Positions 33,601-45,554 of a DNA stretch of 64,000 nucleotides are shown here, piece by piece. The notes under the pieces were generated by a model, which saw only the letters and a list, made by a program, of their open reading frames with translations, was not told the DNA's origin and made no database searches. This stretch comes from Sanghuangporus weigelae (lineage: Eukaryota; Basidiomycota; Agaricomycetes; Hymenochaetales; Hymenochaetaceae): NCBI GenBank assembly GCA_033182465.1, contig CP137318.1:2232001-2296000 (forward strand), in the 5' to 3' direction. The stretch's first letter is position 1; each line of letters begins with the position of its first letter. Made by a program: the position numbers and the translations under genes.

Positions 33601-36318
33601 ATAAGTTCATGAATTTGTACAGGATGAGGCCCACGAGAGGCCAGAGAACGATTATGTTTTTAAAGTACGAGCGGGTAGTCACTTGCCCTACGCATGGGAC
33701 TTCCCGGCTATGGAAAAGAAGAAATTATATCTCAGCTGCAACAAACGGGCGAGAAAGATTGACATAATGGAAATTGGAGTGCTTCCTCCCTTACGAGTGC
33801 GCGATGATCTTGTTTCACAATAGTTTTGCTGATTGTTTTGCCCTCAGCATAACTCTGGAGCAATCGCTTTGGACGTTCGTGCCGAGGGTCCATCCCAGCT
33901 GCTGACTATTACCGATTATCGTGAAGAAACGAGTATCTATAAACCAAAGCGTCGCAATACCGGAGAGAGTATTGCTCGTAGTGATTCTATGGCATCAACC
34001 CTAGAGTTCGAAGCCGTGCAAGTGGAGGTTCCGCCTACTCTTTCTATAACCCTTGATCTGAGAGGTCTTGGAGTTTCGGTCATGAAAAAGCATTTGATCG
34101 AAGTCGTTTACCTTTCAGCTCAGAACCTGAAACTTGAATACCACAACAGTCCAGTTGCTCAATCTGCCAACTTGTCCTTGGGAACGTTGCAGATAGACGA
34201 CCAGCTTCACGATGCCTTCTTCCCTGTTTTACTGCAGCCAACCCCTATCTCTGAGCAAGAAAGAGGTCTAGCGGCCCTGCCGACGGTCCAGGCGTCAGTG
34301 ATTATTCTAAACGATAGCGGTGAGTTGGTCTCGTACGGAGAGACTACTATGACCTGACACTGCCATCTAGCGCATGGAGTTCTCTTTATCAAGTATTCCT
34401 CAATCCTGATACAGGCCTTAACAATCCAGATCGAGGAGGCATTCTTGAATGCGATGATGGATTTTCTGAACGATGTCAATTGGCAGCCAGAATCAGAGAA
34501 GTCAGATTATTATTAATTATCTTCCTTGCCTGCACTGACACGTTCGTATAGTATTCTGATACGAGATGCGGACAAAATACCGGAACCATCGCCTCCTGAG
34601 CCTGGACAGGACGTTTACTTTGAAGTCCTTGAACTGCAACCGGTAATCCTCTCCGTTTCTTTTGTTCGCAACACTGTGGCATCCGATGATAATCCAAGAG
34701 CGTAAGTGTAACTTGTTCTGGCCTGGAGTAGATGTTTACCCATTTTCAGAATGACGAGTACAAATCCTCTTACTTTCGCTTTGGATGTTCTGACGACGAT
34801 GCTTGCTAATGCCGAAGGGATCGAATTGCAATTGAATGCGCTCGGAATAACCGACGTGCGACTGACACTGCCAGAAATTCAATCTCGCATTATATATCAC
34901 TACCGGCAGGAAGTATTACGTCAGATATATCGTGTGCTCGGAGCGGCAGACTTCCTGGGGAATCCAGTTGGACTATTCACAAACGTTAGTTCTGGTGTGG
35001 CGGATATATTCTATGAACCATGGCACGGAGTCATTCAGCATGGTGGGGGAGAACTGGGGATAGGCATCGCGAAAGTGAGTTCGCATCGGACTTGCATTGC
35101 TGTTGCTTACGATGAGGTTCTAGGGTGCGGCTAGCTTCGTGAAGAAGACCATCTTTGGTCTCTCGAACAGCGTGACGAAGATCACTTCGACTATTGGGAA
35201 AGGTGTGTGATCATGCAAAGTATATGCTCAACAAATTTATGCACATGACGCTACTAGGTCTTAGCGCGGCGACGCTCGATGCTGACTTCCAAGCGAGACG
35301 TCGGCTGACTCAACGTCGGAACAAACCTAGACACGCACTGTACGACCAATCAGACACTAGTTTTTTTAGTTTCAAACCTGACCTTTTTACCTCCGTAAGC
35401 ATCGGGGTTGCTTCAGGGGCAGAAGCATTAGCCACTAGTGTAGCTAGTGGTGTTGAAGGCGTATTGGTGAGTCCTGTCATTCGTTTCTTGCTGATATAAG
35501 TCTCCATACTGCATACAGATGAAGCCTCTCGAAGGCGCTGATGCGGAAGGCGCACTAGGTTTTTTCAAAGGCATTGGCAAGGGTTTCGTGGGGTATGCAT
35601 TTTCCCGTTTCGTTTCATTCTTATCATCTAACCGTGGGCCATCAGCGCGGTCACAAAGCCTGTCGTGGGTGTATTTGACCTTGCGGCTAACGTCAGTGAA
35701 GGCGAGTCAGAACTGGAAGATCTGATAGCGATGAGAGTATTGAGAACCTAAAATTCTCCTCAGGTATACGAAACACGACGACGGTTTTTGATGCTCCTCA
35801 ACGAGATCGTGTTCGAAAGGTGAGCGGTAAGATATCTCCACGACGATTCGGCATTAACAACTGCTCAAGCCTCGACATGTTTTTATGGAGGGTGTGTTAG
35901 AGCCATACTCTCCGAGGAAAGCAGTAGGTCAAGCCTGGATGCGGGACATCCAGGACGGCGTATATCGGAAAGACTATTACATTGCTCACATCGGTATGGA
36001 AGACCTTGAAACATACTCGGCTTGTAGCTTATGAATCCATGGCATTCAGATCTTCTAGGAACCGACACCATTGTACTACTGACGAATGTAAGGGTTATTT
36101 CGTTCTCATCAAGGGGACTCCGCCTGCACTGGGAGATGACTTTGACTGGCATCGCGGGAGTTCAAGGAGAACAAACAGGAATTAGATTTGTGAGCAAGAA
36201 CGGACGTGATCATGACAGATTTGTTGTTATCCAGGACGCCAGCTCTCGCGAGTGGTTCTTTGAGCAGGTCAAGGCAGTGGTGTTGTCATTCAATGCACGG
36301 CGTAGGCTAGAGCGATAG
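24674..36318 (+). CDS. VPS13: Bridge-like lipid transfer protein VPS13
   Basis: VPS13 moves bulk lipids between organelles at contact sites. The N-terminal chorein region reads MDIFAGYAKPWVHR, LLMSFIGTYVENLSPDQLSVGINNG, DLQLKNSVLDKLDLPFSVIEG and IGRFMLSINWAKKETPVTIEIEDVQVLI. It is followed by FDSFVARIVNNVQIKITNIHLRYED. The central repeating-groove region covers about 26-31 kb. The VAB/SHR-BD region lies at about 31.2-33.6 kb (PYRISNKTGAPIFIWI, YKVENQTFYPLEI, RFFIYNKLAQAIRYRE). The C-terminal part has SPIVRFLL-type helices and LFTSVSIGVASG, then VTKP-type GVFDLAANVSEGIRNTTTVFD, and a PH-like end (DTIVLLTNVRVISF...REWFFEQV). The product is roughly 3,100 residues, as usual. About thirty introns occur. 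One near the 3' end looks like a GC-AG intron. The stop is TAG at 36316-36318. Confidence 0.94.
25009..25024 (+). repeat. (CT)8 microsatellite in a VPS13 intron
   Basis: Eight CT dinucleotides lie inside the intron after the exon encoding DLPFSVIEG. The next exon begins shortly downstream, so the tract may serve as an extended pyrimidine tract. Confidence 0.8.
35702..35763 (+). other. VPS13: Probable GC-AG intron in VPS13
   Basis: Conserved protein sequence LAANVSEGIRNTTTVFD requires an exon ending ...AGTGAAG at 35701 and resuming GTATACGAAAC at 35764. The intron therefore starts GCGAGT and ends CTCAG, with a length of 62 nt. The neighbouring GT choices break the frame or the motif. Confidence 0.6.
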
Positions 36319-36598
36319 TTGTAACATCTAGCAGAACGAGTATTTATTCCCCTATTTAATTGATTATATCCACGAACAGAGATGCGAAATTAGAGCGAAG
36401 AAATAAAGCGTAGCCAAGAGTGCGAAGGGATGGCGCGGAAAGAAAGTCGAAAAGAGTGGGACAAGAAGTAGCGAACGAATGAATGGAATGGATATGGGCC
36501 ACAAGGGGCAGATCGACAAGATCATAGAGCACCAATTGTTTTTGCAATCGATATGATAAAGACAGATAAAATACTATAGAACAACGCCGAGCCGTAGA

Positions 36599-39500
36599 TT
36601 AGACCGTAATCGAAGGAGAAACGGCAACACGTCCTACTGCTCCTTTCTCTGTGAGTTCGCTCGCTGCCCTCTCCCTAGTGCGGTTAGCGATGGAGGGCGG
36701 GTCTTCAAAGTTGAAATTACCTTCATCGGGAATTTCGTTGGATACATCCTCTTCCTTTTTTGGGTAATTTGTATCTTTCTGGATGGCGTTGTCATCCGAG
36801 TCGCAGTAGCTTTCGCGAGGACTGGCAGAATACGCGCTCTGGAAGTCTGTATCAGAATCTTCCGTCGGAGCTATTGTTACTGATGGGGTAGTCGGAACGT
36901 TTGAAACTGCCGGGCTAAGCGTAGTTGTGGGAGAAGCTGAAGTTGGGCTTTTCTGTACCTGCTTGAGCTGTTCTAAAGAGACACGCTCGTACTTGGTCAC
37001 CACTGTGTGAGGTTTTACAGGAGAATCCACGGCTTTGGGAGTCATGGATTTGTCGCGCTTCCCTGCCCGGGCCTTCGGTCTGCTGGTACGGGTAGACGTC
37101 TGAGAGGAGGAAACAGTGTTGCTACGGGTCCTATTTGCGCCGCTCTCGTAACCCAGTGAGCGGCGTTTCTTGCCGCGCTCACGATCGCTGCCTTCTGTTT
37201 CACTGTCGAGCGAGGGTCGCCATTGAGCCACACGAGGATGAGCCAGAGCTTCGAGCTAATTCGATCAAAAAAGACGTTATTAAGAATTGCAAGCTGAGAA
37301 TATAATAGAATGGAAACATACCTTTTGCTGAATTTGAAGAACAGACTGCGCAATTCGATCAGTATTGGAATGGATGCCCTCGTCGACAGCAACCATAGCA
37401 TCCTGCGAGCGATCGACAGCCGTCTCAGTAGCATCGATATCCATCGTCGTAGAAACCGGTGCTTCCTCCTCTTCTTCCTCCGCGATTGTCGTCGTTTCGA
37501 GAGAGTGCTTCGTGATCTCCTCGCTTTCCGCGGTTCCAGCCAGGGTAGCAGAGTCGATGCTCTGCGTGCGCATCGGTGATCGGGTTGCATGACTTGATCC
37601 CATTCTGGACGAGGATCGTGATGAGACGGCTGAATTCTGCCCGCCAAGCTGAGAACCGTCCTCTTCTGAATCGCTCATCTCAATAGACATTGACATCGAC
37701 TGCAGAGCGCGCTCAATCTGCATTTCGACTTCCTCAACCAGCTTGTCACGCTCGTCTTCCATCTTCTGCATCGCTGAACGCATGTTCTCAAGCTCAATCA
37801 GGGCATCTCTATGAGCAGTTTCCGTATCACGAAGCTCTGCAAAGCAAATTAGGAAAGTGCATCGCTTGAATAGGAGTTGAAAAGACTTACGGCCTTCTAG
37901 CTTGGCCTTTTCCGCCGCAGTAAGCGAGACCAAGCCTGTCAAGCGCTTGCTCTCACGTTGTTCCTTATTGATCTTGTTCCTCAGCTCCGTCGCCTCGTTG
38001 CTGAGCTTCTCAGCAAACTGTTCAAAGGACACAAACTTGTCGCGCCACAGATCGGATTCGGTCATGAGGAAGTTCAGGCGCCGCGACAGGCGGCCTATCT
38101 TCGTCTCGAGGTCATCGCGTGCATCCACAAACGCTGTGGCACGCTTGCGAATCGAAGACTGTACTTGCTGCTCAGCGCCGCTCAGGCGCGGCGGACGCCT
38201 GTATTGACCAAACAAAGAAATGCGCTTGAAGAGAGAAGGCTTCTTGAACTGTGTACCATCAAAGTTCTTGAGTAAAAGAAAGTTAAATAAGGAAATGAAC
38301 ACGATGCATTACCTTGTCTTGCAGGACCTGATCGAAGGCTTGAATGATCTTCGTGGAATGCCACCATTCCGGAGGTTTGATGCTCTCAGCGATGACCGAT
38401 GATGAGGCGCCCCTCTTCGCTTGGATTTTGCAAATAGGACGAAAACGTCCTCCAGGGAAGGCTTCCTTGAATTCACTGCATGTGCGGTCGCAATTATTAG
38501 CCGCACAAATTGGTCAAGGCACACTAAGAACGCACATGGGTACGGAATGATCAGGATGATAATACTCCCCGAACGCCGCGAGCAGTTTCTGCCTGTACCT
38601 GTCTCTCTGCTGCTTCATAGAGAGGCATCCCGGTGGAGGTGAAGCACAATTCAAGTAGTTGATATCACTGCAAGCACGTGTCATAAGTCGAGACTTCGGT
38701 GATCGGAAGAATAGTATATACGTACAGATCACAGATGCAAACCTCTGATGGTGGACGGACTGCATAACGCATCTCGGAAGCCATACCAATGATCCAAGGT
38801 CCAGGATCCTCTATGTAGATACGTGCATCTCTGGAGTGCACTGCAGGAAGTGCAATACCGTTCCATCCACGTAGTTCGACCAAGTATTTGATGGTAGCCA
38901 CCGCAATCTGTGGTCTATGCATGAGCCCTCTGATAGTCACTAGATAAAACATATGTGAAGACTCACCCCGAGCATTGCAGGGTGACGGGAGAAGAATAGG
39001 ATGCGACCTGTAGGCGCAAGTGCAATTTCGCAAATAGTCAAAATATTATCTATATTTAGACACTTAAACAGTGGCCACATGGTGAACTATAAATGACCGT
39101 CAGTACCCGTTTACTCGATGAATTTTTCACGCATATATAGACATACATTTATATCGACGAGGCCACGCCCAAAGTCCAGGCCACCGGGGAATCGCGCGAC
39201 GACTTCCAAACTACCGTCACCTTTATCGCCGCCCTCCTTCGGCGAAGCATCAAGGCGAACAATTTCGCCTGCTCGTGGGGCAGGGTGGGAGAGAATTTTG
39301 GATATCTGTAGGGTATGCGATGCAACGTCCTTGCTGAAACGCGCCCAAGAAAGAGTGAGGTAGTCGCGCATGAGATCATAGATCGGTTGTCTAGAAACCA
39401 AGGCTAAAGGAAAACGATTAAGTTGTCTTGTTGAATGCGAATATTCGTAAATAGAACACACTTAGCGCATAAGGTAGCCAAAATACGGTATCGCCAGTCA

Positions 39501-41076
39501 AGAAAAGAGTGGATTCGCCCGGTCCATGAGCCGAGCTCGCGACTTCAAACTCGCTTTCGCTGATAGCATCCCCAACCTCAGATTCGCCATCCGTTTCGCC
39601 GTCAGCAACACTCCACGGACCTTTGCGCCCGCTGCGCACGGTACGACGCGCAAGTTGTGCCGGATCCATGTCCACGCGGAGCGCCTTGAGACGGCTCGCA
39701 ACAACACTCTGAGCGCTCTCCTTCCTTGAGCGTCCCGTTTCCAGAGTACGCCGAATTGCGGCACTGCGCTCTGCATCAGCGTGCGACCATACCGTTAGGC
39801 AAACACCGTGATACGTGACGCTCCCGGCGCCTCGCCCTTCGGTCCCAGCACCACCAAGATCCGGAGAGGTCGCAGAGGTACCGACGTTCCCATCCAAAGC
39901 GGAAACGCTGCTTGGACCAAGGTAGGCTGATGACGGGCGCGCATTTGCATCTGCATAGGAATACGGGAACGTCCCGTAAGAAGCGAGTGCGTTCGAGTAC
40001 CTATTATCACCCGTAGAAGACGAAAGGACGGAGTTCCTGAGGCCGGAAAGGGCAAGAGTCGAAGGTGGGGCAAGAGGGGTAGACGGTGCGGGAAGTGTAA
40101 ACGTGAACGTGTGCACCGTCGAAGCCGGCTGAAGAGTGGAAGCGATGATTTCGACTTCGCGCGAGAAGGAGAGCTAAATGTCGCGGTAGCAGTTCAGATA
40201 ACGGAAGCAAAGTTCAAGAATTAAAAAAAAACTTAATTTACGCGTACCTTCAGAGTTTTACTGAGCATCTTTGCTGTTTCATGCTTCGAGAGTGCCCCTG
40301 GGCCCTTAGTCGTCTCTGTGCCCTTCATCGTCTTTTTCTTTTTCCCACCGCCGACGCCGGGACTGACTGTGCTCCCAAGCACCTCGGCCCTCCACCATCG
40401 GTTAACTGCACCATCCGAATGGGTAAGGCCGGCCACCGCGTCTGGATCGGCAAGAGTCCACGTCTGAGGTCGCTTGGGCAGACCGCTTACTACGTACAAA
40501 CTGGCGAGGGGCATGGTAGGAGTGAAGGAAGGAGAAGGTGGGACTGCGCCTGCTGAGCGGGTGGACATGATTGAGTTGCGCTTTCTAACTGGAATTGGCT
40601 CCATGGAGGCACGGTGGGGGATACCGAGTATGATAGACGCCTTGTCTCTGCGTGCGACGTGAGTGATCTGGTTCGGGACTATGTATGAAATAAATAGTTG
40701 ACGGGAAGAGAACAATCAGTCTATAAGTCTACAAGGCCATCATCACTGACTACTCACGCGTCAATTCGCTAGTGCTGTCTTCACGTTTGTGTCTTGCACC
40801 AGTACCACCACCAGAGCGTCCGCCTCGAGATCGGTCAGAAGTAACAGACTTGATCTCGGCTCCTACGTCGTCTTCAAACTCCTCAGTGATCCGTCTCGGC
40901 GACGCGTTCGAAGAGGTCCACGCGTCAAGCACAGACTTATGCTTCCCGCCCGACTGCTTGCTCACGGGCTCGGGTGCCGCCTGGGGACGCTGTGAGGCGG
41001 AGTCCGCTAGAGCGGGGTTGGTAAAGGACGAAAAACGAAAACCGGAGGAAGAGTTGGTGCTGTTGACAACACTCAT
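36599..41076 (-). CDS. DENN-domain protein with coiled coil (putative Rab GEF)
   Basis: DENN proteins usually exchange nucleotide on Rab GTPases. This one is about 1,290 residues. The N terminus MSVVNSTNSSSGFRFSSF is Ser-rich. An upstream-DENN segment contains VTYHGVCLTVWSHADAERSAAIRR. The core DENN reads TLFLTGDTVFWLPYALTLVSRQPIYDLMRDYL, FTMWPLFKCLNIDNILTICEIALAPTGRILFFSRHPAMLG, VELRGWNGIALPAVHSRDARIYIEDPGPWIIGM and VCICDLDINYLNCASPPPG. A long coiled coil follows (RDDLETKIGRLSRRLNFLM to EVEMQIERALQSM), then an acidic and Ser/Thr-rich tail. About nine introns were placed. TAA lies at 36599-36601. The Rab partner is unknown. It converges with VPS13 across 280 bp. Confidence 0.86.
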
Positions 41077-41652
41077 AATGGATTAGTGCTGTGCCGTTTA
41101 TAGTCTCTCCGGGCCGCTCTGATGTCCGACCTATTGGCGTTCTAGTTTTGAAACAAATTACTACGACGACGATGACGATGCTGTTGGCGGGAGAGCGGTG
41201 TGAAAATAAGGAGAAAAAAACAGAAGAGATGACGAGAGGAGTGGTTGTTAAGTAGGAGTGTTAGGCCGGGCTGAATATTTGTATTACATGTTCTTCAGGG
41301 AATTCCAGAGTTCCTTAGAAGGAGGATAGCCGTCGCTAAGGCTGCGAGTAGGAGTAGGACAGCAAATCACATTCCATATCCATTCTCCGTATTACTCCCG
41401 AGCATTCAGGACACATATCAGAGATAAGTACAGACGCGAACGAACAGGAAGAATGAAATAAAACATGTCAAAACAAAGCGTGGGTGAGAAAATCTTGGCC
41501 GCAAAATGAAAAAAAAAAGTAGAATTTCGATCGTCATTGCAGAATTTATTTCCATATATGTACAGCCACGTGCCATGAGGGATCGTCGCGATCCGTGTCA
41601 GCCTACACCAGTCCAGTTTCACTTCACCCAACCCACATTCTACCTCCTTAGC
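41077..41652. other. Divergent promoter region, DENN gene and NIPA transporter
   Basis: This 576-bp region separates two divergent start codons. It has an A-tract around 41508-41518. No gene is seen in it. Confidence 0.5.
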
Positions 41653-43701
41653 ATGTATTCTGCCAATGACATAGACTCACAGTTTTCTATTGCCTGGGGC
41701 ATCACAGTCGGCCTCCTCGCCTCCTTCGTCCAAAGCCTTGGTCTCACTATCCAGAGGAAATCTCATGTCCTCAACGATCAACTATCCGACCTTCACCAGC
41801 GCCCTTACTACCGGAGACCGTAAGTCCAGCTTTATATTCATGACACATTTACTCCATTTTTCTGATCAATTCTCATCCAGCCTCTGGTTACTTGGTTTCA
41901 CTATCTTCATATCTTCGAACATCCTTGGTTCTCTTTTCCAAATAGCTTCTCTCCCTGTCGTAATCCTCGCCCCTCTCGGCGCAGTCTCTCTCTTATGGAA
42001 CGCTTTCTTTGCTAGATTCCTCGTACGTTCTCCCTATCAATCTCTTAGAAGGAAATTATTAATCTCCATCTGTTCTAGCTTGGAGATGTCTTCTCGTTAT
42101 GGATGCTTCTAGGCACTGTACTCATCGCGGGTGGTGCAGTCCTCATCGCAATATTCGGCATCGTACCAGAACCTACACATTCCCTCGAAGATCTCCTTCA
42201 ACTATTCAGACGCCCGGCTTTCATTGCTTATTTCTCTCTTCTCGGAGTAGCTCTTCTAGTATGCTTGATTATCGTGAGTTTAAGACCATTGCTTTTTATA
42301 GTATTATTTAACTCTGTGCAATAGACACACATCGCCGAGTTCTCTTTAAAGAGACATGAAACTACTCCTCCATTAACTCCACCTTTGACTCCTGGTCCAT
42401 TAGAGTCGGCCATCCCCCCTTCCTTTGCACCTCCACCTTCACACGTTCTTGCCGCCGCCTCCGAGAACACACCCCTTTTGGACAGAAAGCATCCGCCGAG
42501 TAGATCGTCAACACCTATCCCATTCAGTAATGGCAAGAAGGTGCGAACAAGGTTACTTATAGCTATTTCATACGCTTCAGCTTCCGGTATTCTGAGCGGG
42601 ATGTGCCTAATCTTTGCAAAGAGTGGGGTTGAGCTCCTTGTACTTACTATCGGTGGCAAGAATCAGTTCTGGCGTTGGGAAGCATGGGTCCTACTTCTAG
42701 GCCTCGCCGCTTTCGCACTATTACAGCTCTGGTACCTTCAGAAAAGCTTAGTCTATGCAGACCCGACAATCATATGTCCGCGTAAGTCCCATCGATCGGG
42801 TCTTATTACATTACTCGCTTATTGAAAGACTTTTCGTTCATTTTCGCTGCTAGTCGCATTCTGCTTTTACAACGTTTCATCTATCGTGAATGGATTGGTA
42901 TACTTCGATCAGTTCTCGCTTCTTTCGTCTCTTCAGCTATCCCTCGTTTCGCTTGGGATGGTCGTTCTTCTTGGAGGCGTATGGATAGTCTCCTTCCAGG
43001 CAGGAAGCGGGCGGGTCGACATCGGAACTTGGCAAGAGGGCGACGACGACATAGAGGAAGAGGAGGATGAAGAAGATGAAGTATCCATCCGGTCTCCCGA
43101 AGGCTACCATTCGCCCCTACTCGCGCGTTCGGGCCTTCAATCAGCACTATCCGACTCCGGAATGCACCATGCAACCCCCTTTTCACCACACACTATTACA
43201 TTCCCTACATCACCCGACTCAGCCGAGCATGACCGCCAGCATTCAGAGGGTGACCTGTCGCAGTCGCTTTCGCTCTCGCCGACGACCTCTCGCGCGAGAA
43301 CGTCGCCGCAGCATCAACGTCGACGTCCCCATCGGTTTTCCATCTTACAGCCATCGGAAGCGACGATGCCTGGTGGGAGCATTAGTATCGGCTTGTCACC
43401 TGCCAGCCCCGGCTTTGCTATCGTCCCGAAGCGCAGGATTGGTAGCAGAATCAGACGTGCTGTGCAACGTGCTGCGATGCGCAGGACGGTTAGCGACAGT
43501 GACGCCGACCCGGACAGAGTCGCATTTGCTCAAGGAAGTACCACTGAATCGGGATTACCTGACAGGCCTGGTGGTCCTGTAGAATCCGGTTCCAACGAGA
43601 ACAATATTAATATTAATATAAATCGTGGGCAACGTACCAGAGGTCTAGCGCGGTGGAAGTGGTTACGAAGTGTCTTCTCGGACAAAGACTCCTGGTCCTA
43701 G
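41653..43701 (+). CDS. NIPA-type magnesium transporter family protein (DUF803)
   Basis: This multipass membrane protein of about 580 residues belongs to the NIPA/DUF803 family, whose animal members carry Mg2+. It starts MYSANDIDSQFSIAWGITVGLLASFVQSLGLTIQRKSH. It continues with LWLLGFTIFISSNILGSLFQIASLPVVILAPLGAVSLLWNAFFARFLLGD, LGTVLIAGGAVLIAIFGIVPEPTH, FIAYFSLLGVALLVCLII, ASGILSGMCLIFAKSGVELLVLTI, WLLLGLAAFALLQLWYLQKSLVYADPTIICPLAFCFYNVSSIVNGLVYFDQF and GMVVLLGGVWIVSF. A hydrophilic loop rich in Pro/Ser sits between helices 5 and 6. The cytosolic tail is long, acidic (EEEEDEEDE) and Ser-rich, ending SDKDSWS. Five introns are predicted. Substrate specificity is inferred from the family. Confidence 0.87.
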
Positions 43702-43881
43702 ATATGCTGTAGAACATTCATTTGCACACATTTATATATGTACATTCATTGTACAATCAGATTGCATGCTACTTTCCTGTGAAAAGCTGACTTAAATGAT
43801 CGACACTCATCCAAATCAGGCATGTCAGCGATGTGCGATTCAGCTCCAAAATTGGACAGACAAGTCAGTCGACACTCGACC

Positions 43882-44875
43882 ATGTTCAAGCTAAGCAGAG
43901 CCGCCGTCCGCGCCGGGCGCACTTCAAGGCCTCTAACAATCTCTCGCACCCTCGCCTCTCAGTCCTCCACTCCTTCGACCTCTACATCATCCTCAGACGT
44001 CCCGGCAGAAGAGACCCAATCGACAACGGGAACCGCTCTCCCGGCGACGAAGCAATCGCCCAACTACCCCACGACGTGGTCGACGAGCCAGCAGTCCCGC
44101 GCGGCGGCGTACCAAGATGCGCGTTTCGAGCAGACGATTCTGGAGCTGCAGCCCCAGCCGCTGAGCGCGATGGATCTCATTGCGCAGGAGCCGGTGCGTT
44201 TTGTACGCGGACGGATCGCGGAGTGCGACGGAGGTGCGTTTCGTTTTTTTGGGATTCATTCCTCGTCTCGAGTTCTTTCTAAAGTTGATTTTGGTGGATT
44301 GCTGACTGCTTGCTTGTATCCAATAATTGCACATTCGGTCGCGTTCCTTCGTTGCCGACTACCCGTTCATGCGAACTCATTGCAACACCAGGCAAAGGCC
44401 CACTAGGCCATCCAAAGATCTTCATAAACCTCGTGTGTACTCCCCTTCCCCCTCCACAGCGCGCGCAAACATCTCATTTGCAAAATAACTCACTTTCGTA
44501 TCGTTATGTATATATAGGACCAACCTAAACCGAAACCCTGCGGGTACGTCACTCATTTTCCTATAATTTCTACTCCAAGCTGACCGGGGGCCCGCTTTCT
44601 TTCCCATTCCCAATCCGGCCTTTCCTGTCGGGTACTGTAAAACCTTCACTTAACGTTCTGAAACTGAAACTAAACCATCATCGATCGCCGCCATCACGCA
44701 CGCACGTCCAACGTCCCATCAAATCTTACCTCTACGTAATCACGCACACCCCACAGATACTGGTGACCAACCTTCTTCCCTTTTTATCATCGATATCTGA
44801 CTTGCTTTGTTTTATCTTCCTGTTCTTTGGCTTCACAGTGGTCTCCGATTCCAACAAGCACCGCATGATCATTAG
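43882..44875 (+). CDS. NDUFS6: Mitochondrial complex I 13-kDa zinc subunit NDUFS6
   Basis: NDUFS6 is a zinc-binding accessory subunit of the complex I matrix arm. The presequence-like start MFKLSRAAVRAGRTSRPLT is basic and Ser/Thr-rich. The mature part has PNYPTTWSTSQQSRAAAYQDARFEQT, GRIAECDGGKGPLGHPKIFINL and the zinc region DQPKPKPCGYCGLRFQQAPHDH. Exons are 43882-44233, 44392-44432, 44518-44543, 44757-44762 and 44839-44875, totalling 462 nt (153 residues plus stop). The fourth exon is only 6 nt and completes the CGYC zinc ligand pair. The family size and C-terminal motif fit well. An upstream Met at 43822 is possible but unnecessary. Confidence 0.92.
44757..44762 (+). other. NDUFS6: 6-nt microexon of NDUFS6 (ATACTG)
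   Basis: The upstream exon ends TGCGG at 44543 with donor GTACGT. The microexon ATACTG is preceded by CCACAG and followed by donor GTGACC. The last exon begins T-GGT-CTC at 44839 after TTCACAG. Splicing gives TGC GGA TAC TGT GGT CTC, that is CGYCGL, the zinc motif of the family. Flanking introns are 213 and 76 nt. Confidence 0.8.
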
Positions 44876-45554
44876 GCAGTATTATTTTAACTCGACGCTA
44901 GACTAAGCATGTCTGTTACTCATCTTGGTATTGAACCAATTTTCGTTGGACTAAACTCAATTGGCGATAGCTCTCGACAAACTCCATTCTCAAGACTTCA
45001 ATCAAATTCCATGTTCGCCTCATTGTATGTATAAGCGGGAGGAAACATTGATCAGAAGGCGCACAATTCAATCAGCCGGGACGAGCCTATCATGTCCCAC
45101 GAATCGCAATGTAAAGCGTGAGAGATGAGAATAAAAAAGCGTGTAATGTCCGCTAAGAGAGATAGAAATACTTGTACATTACATGTCTACTATGTCTCGC
45201 TCCGGGATTTCCACACTTCGAGCTTGTTAACAAGATGTGAGTTTGTTGATGGCGGGGGGGATACTAGCTAAAGTTACGGACACTGAACGAAACCTTTGGT
45301 GTTGTAAAGTAAAAAGAAAAAGTGGAGAGACAACTAATACTGCGCGGGAAACGGAAGCAATCCATGCGAACGAGAGTAGAGGAAGAGGAGAAAGGAACAG
45401 GTGAGACAGAAGACAGAAGAGAGAAAAGGAATGCCTATGCGATTAGCAAATAAGAGAACTTAAATCATGAACAAGAAGTCTCGAAGGAAAGTAAAGAAAG
45501 ACTGTGAGAAAGAAGTGCGCAGAGTGCATACGCAAGAGTAAGGACCGTGGGATG
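44876..45554. other. Convergent intergenic region
   Basis: This region of 679 bp lies between the NDUFS6 and kinase stop codons. It is rich in A/G on the plus strand from 45300. No gene or RNA feature is evident; it probably holds two 3' UTRs. Confidence 0.5.

Noticed and set aside
36356-36547. Short frame in the 280-bp gap between VPS13 and the DENN gene.
   Set aside because: No conserved motif, and the region is explained as two converging 3' UTRs.
37042-37647. Arg-rich minus-strand frame inside the DENN gene.
   Set aside because: It is the alternative frame of the real exons, which encode the coiled coil and Ser-rich tail.
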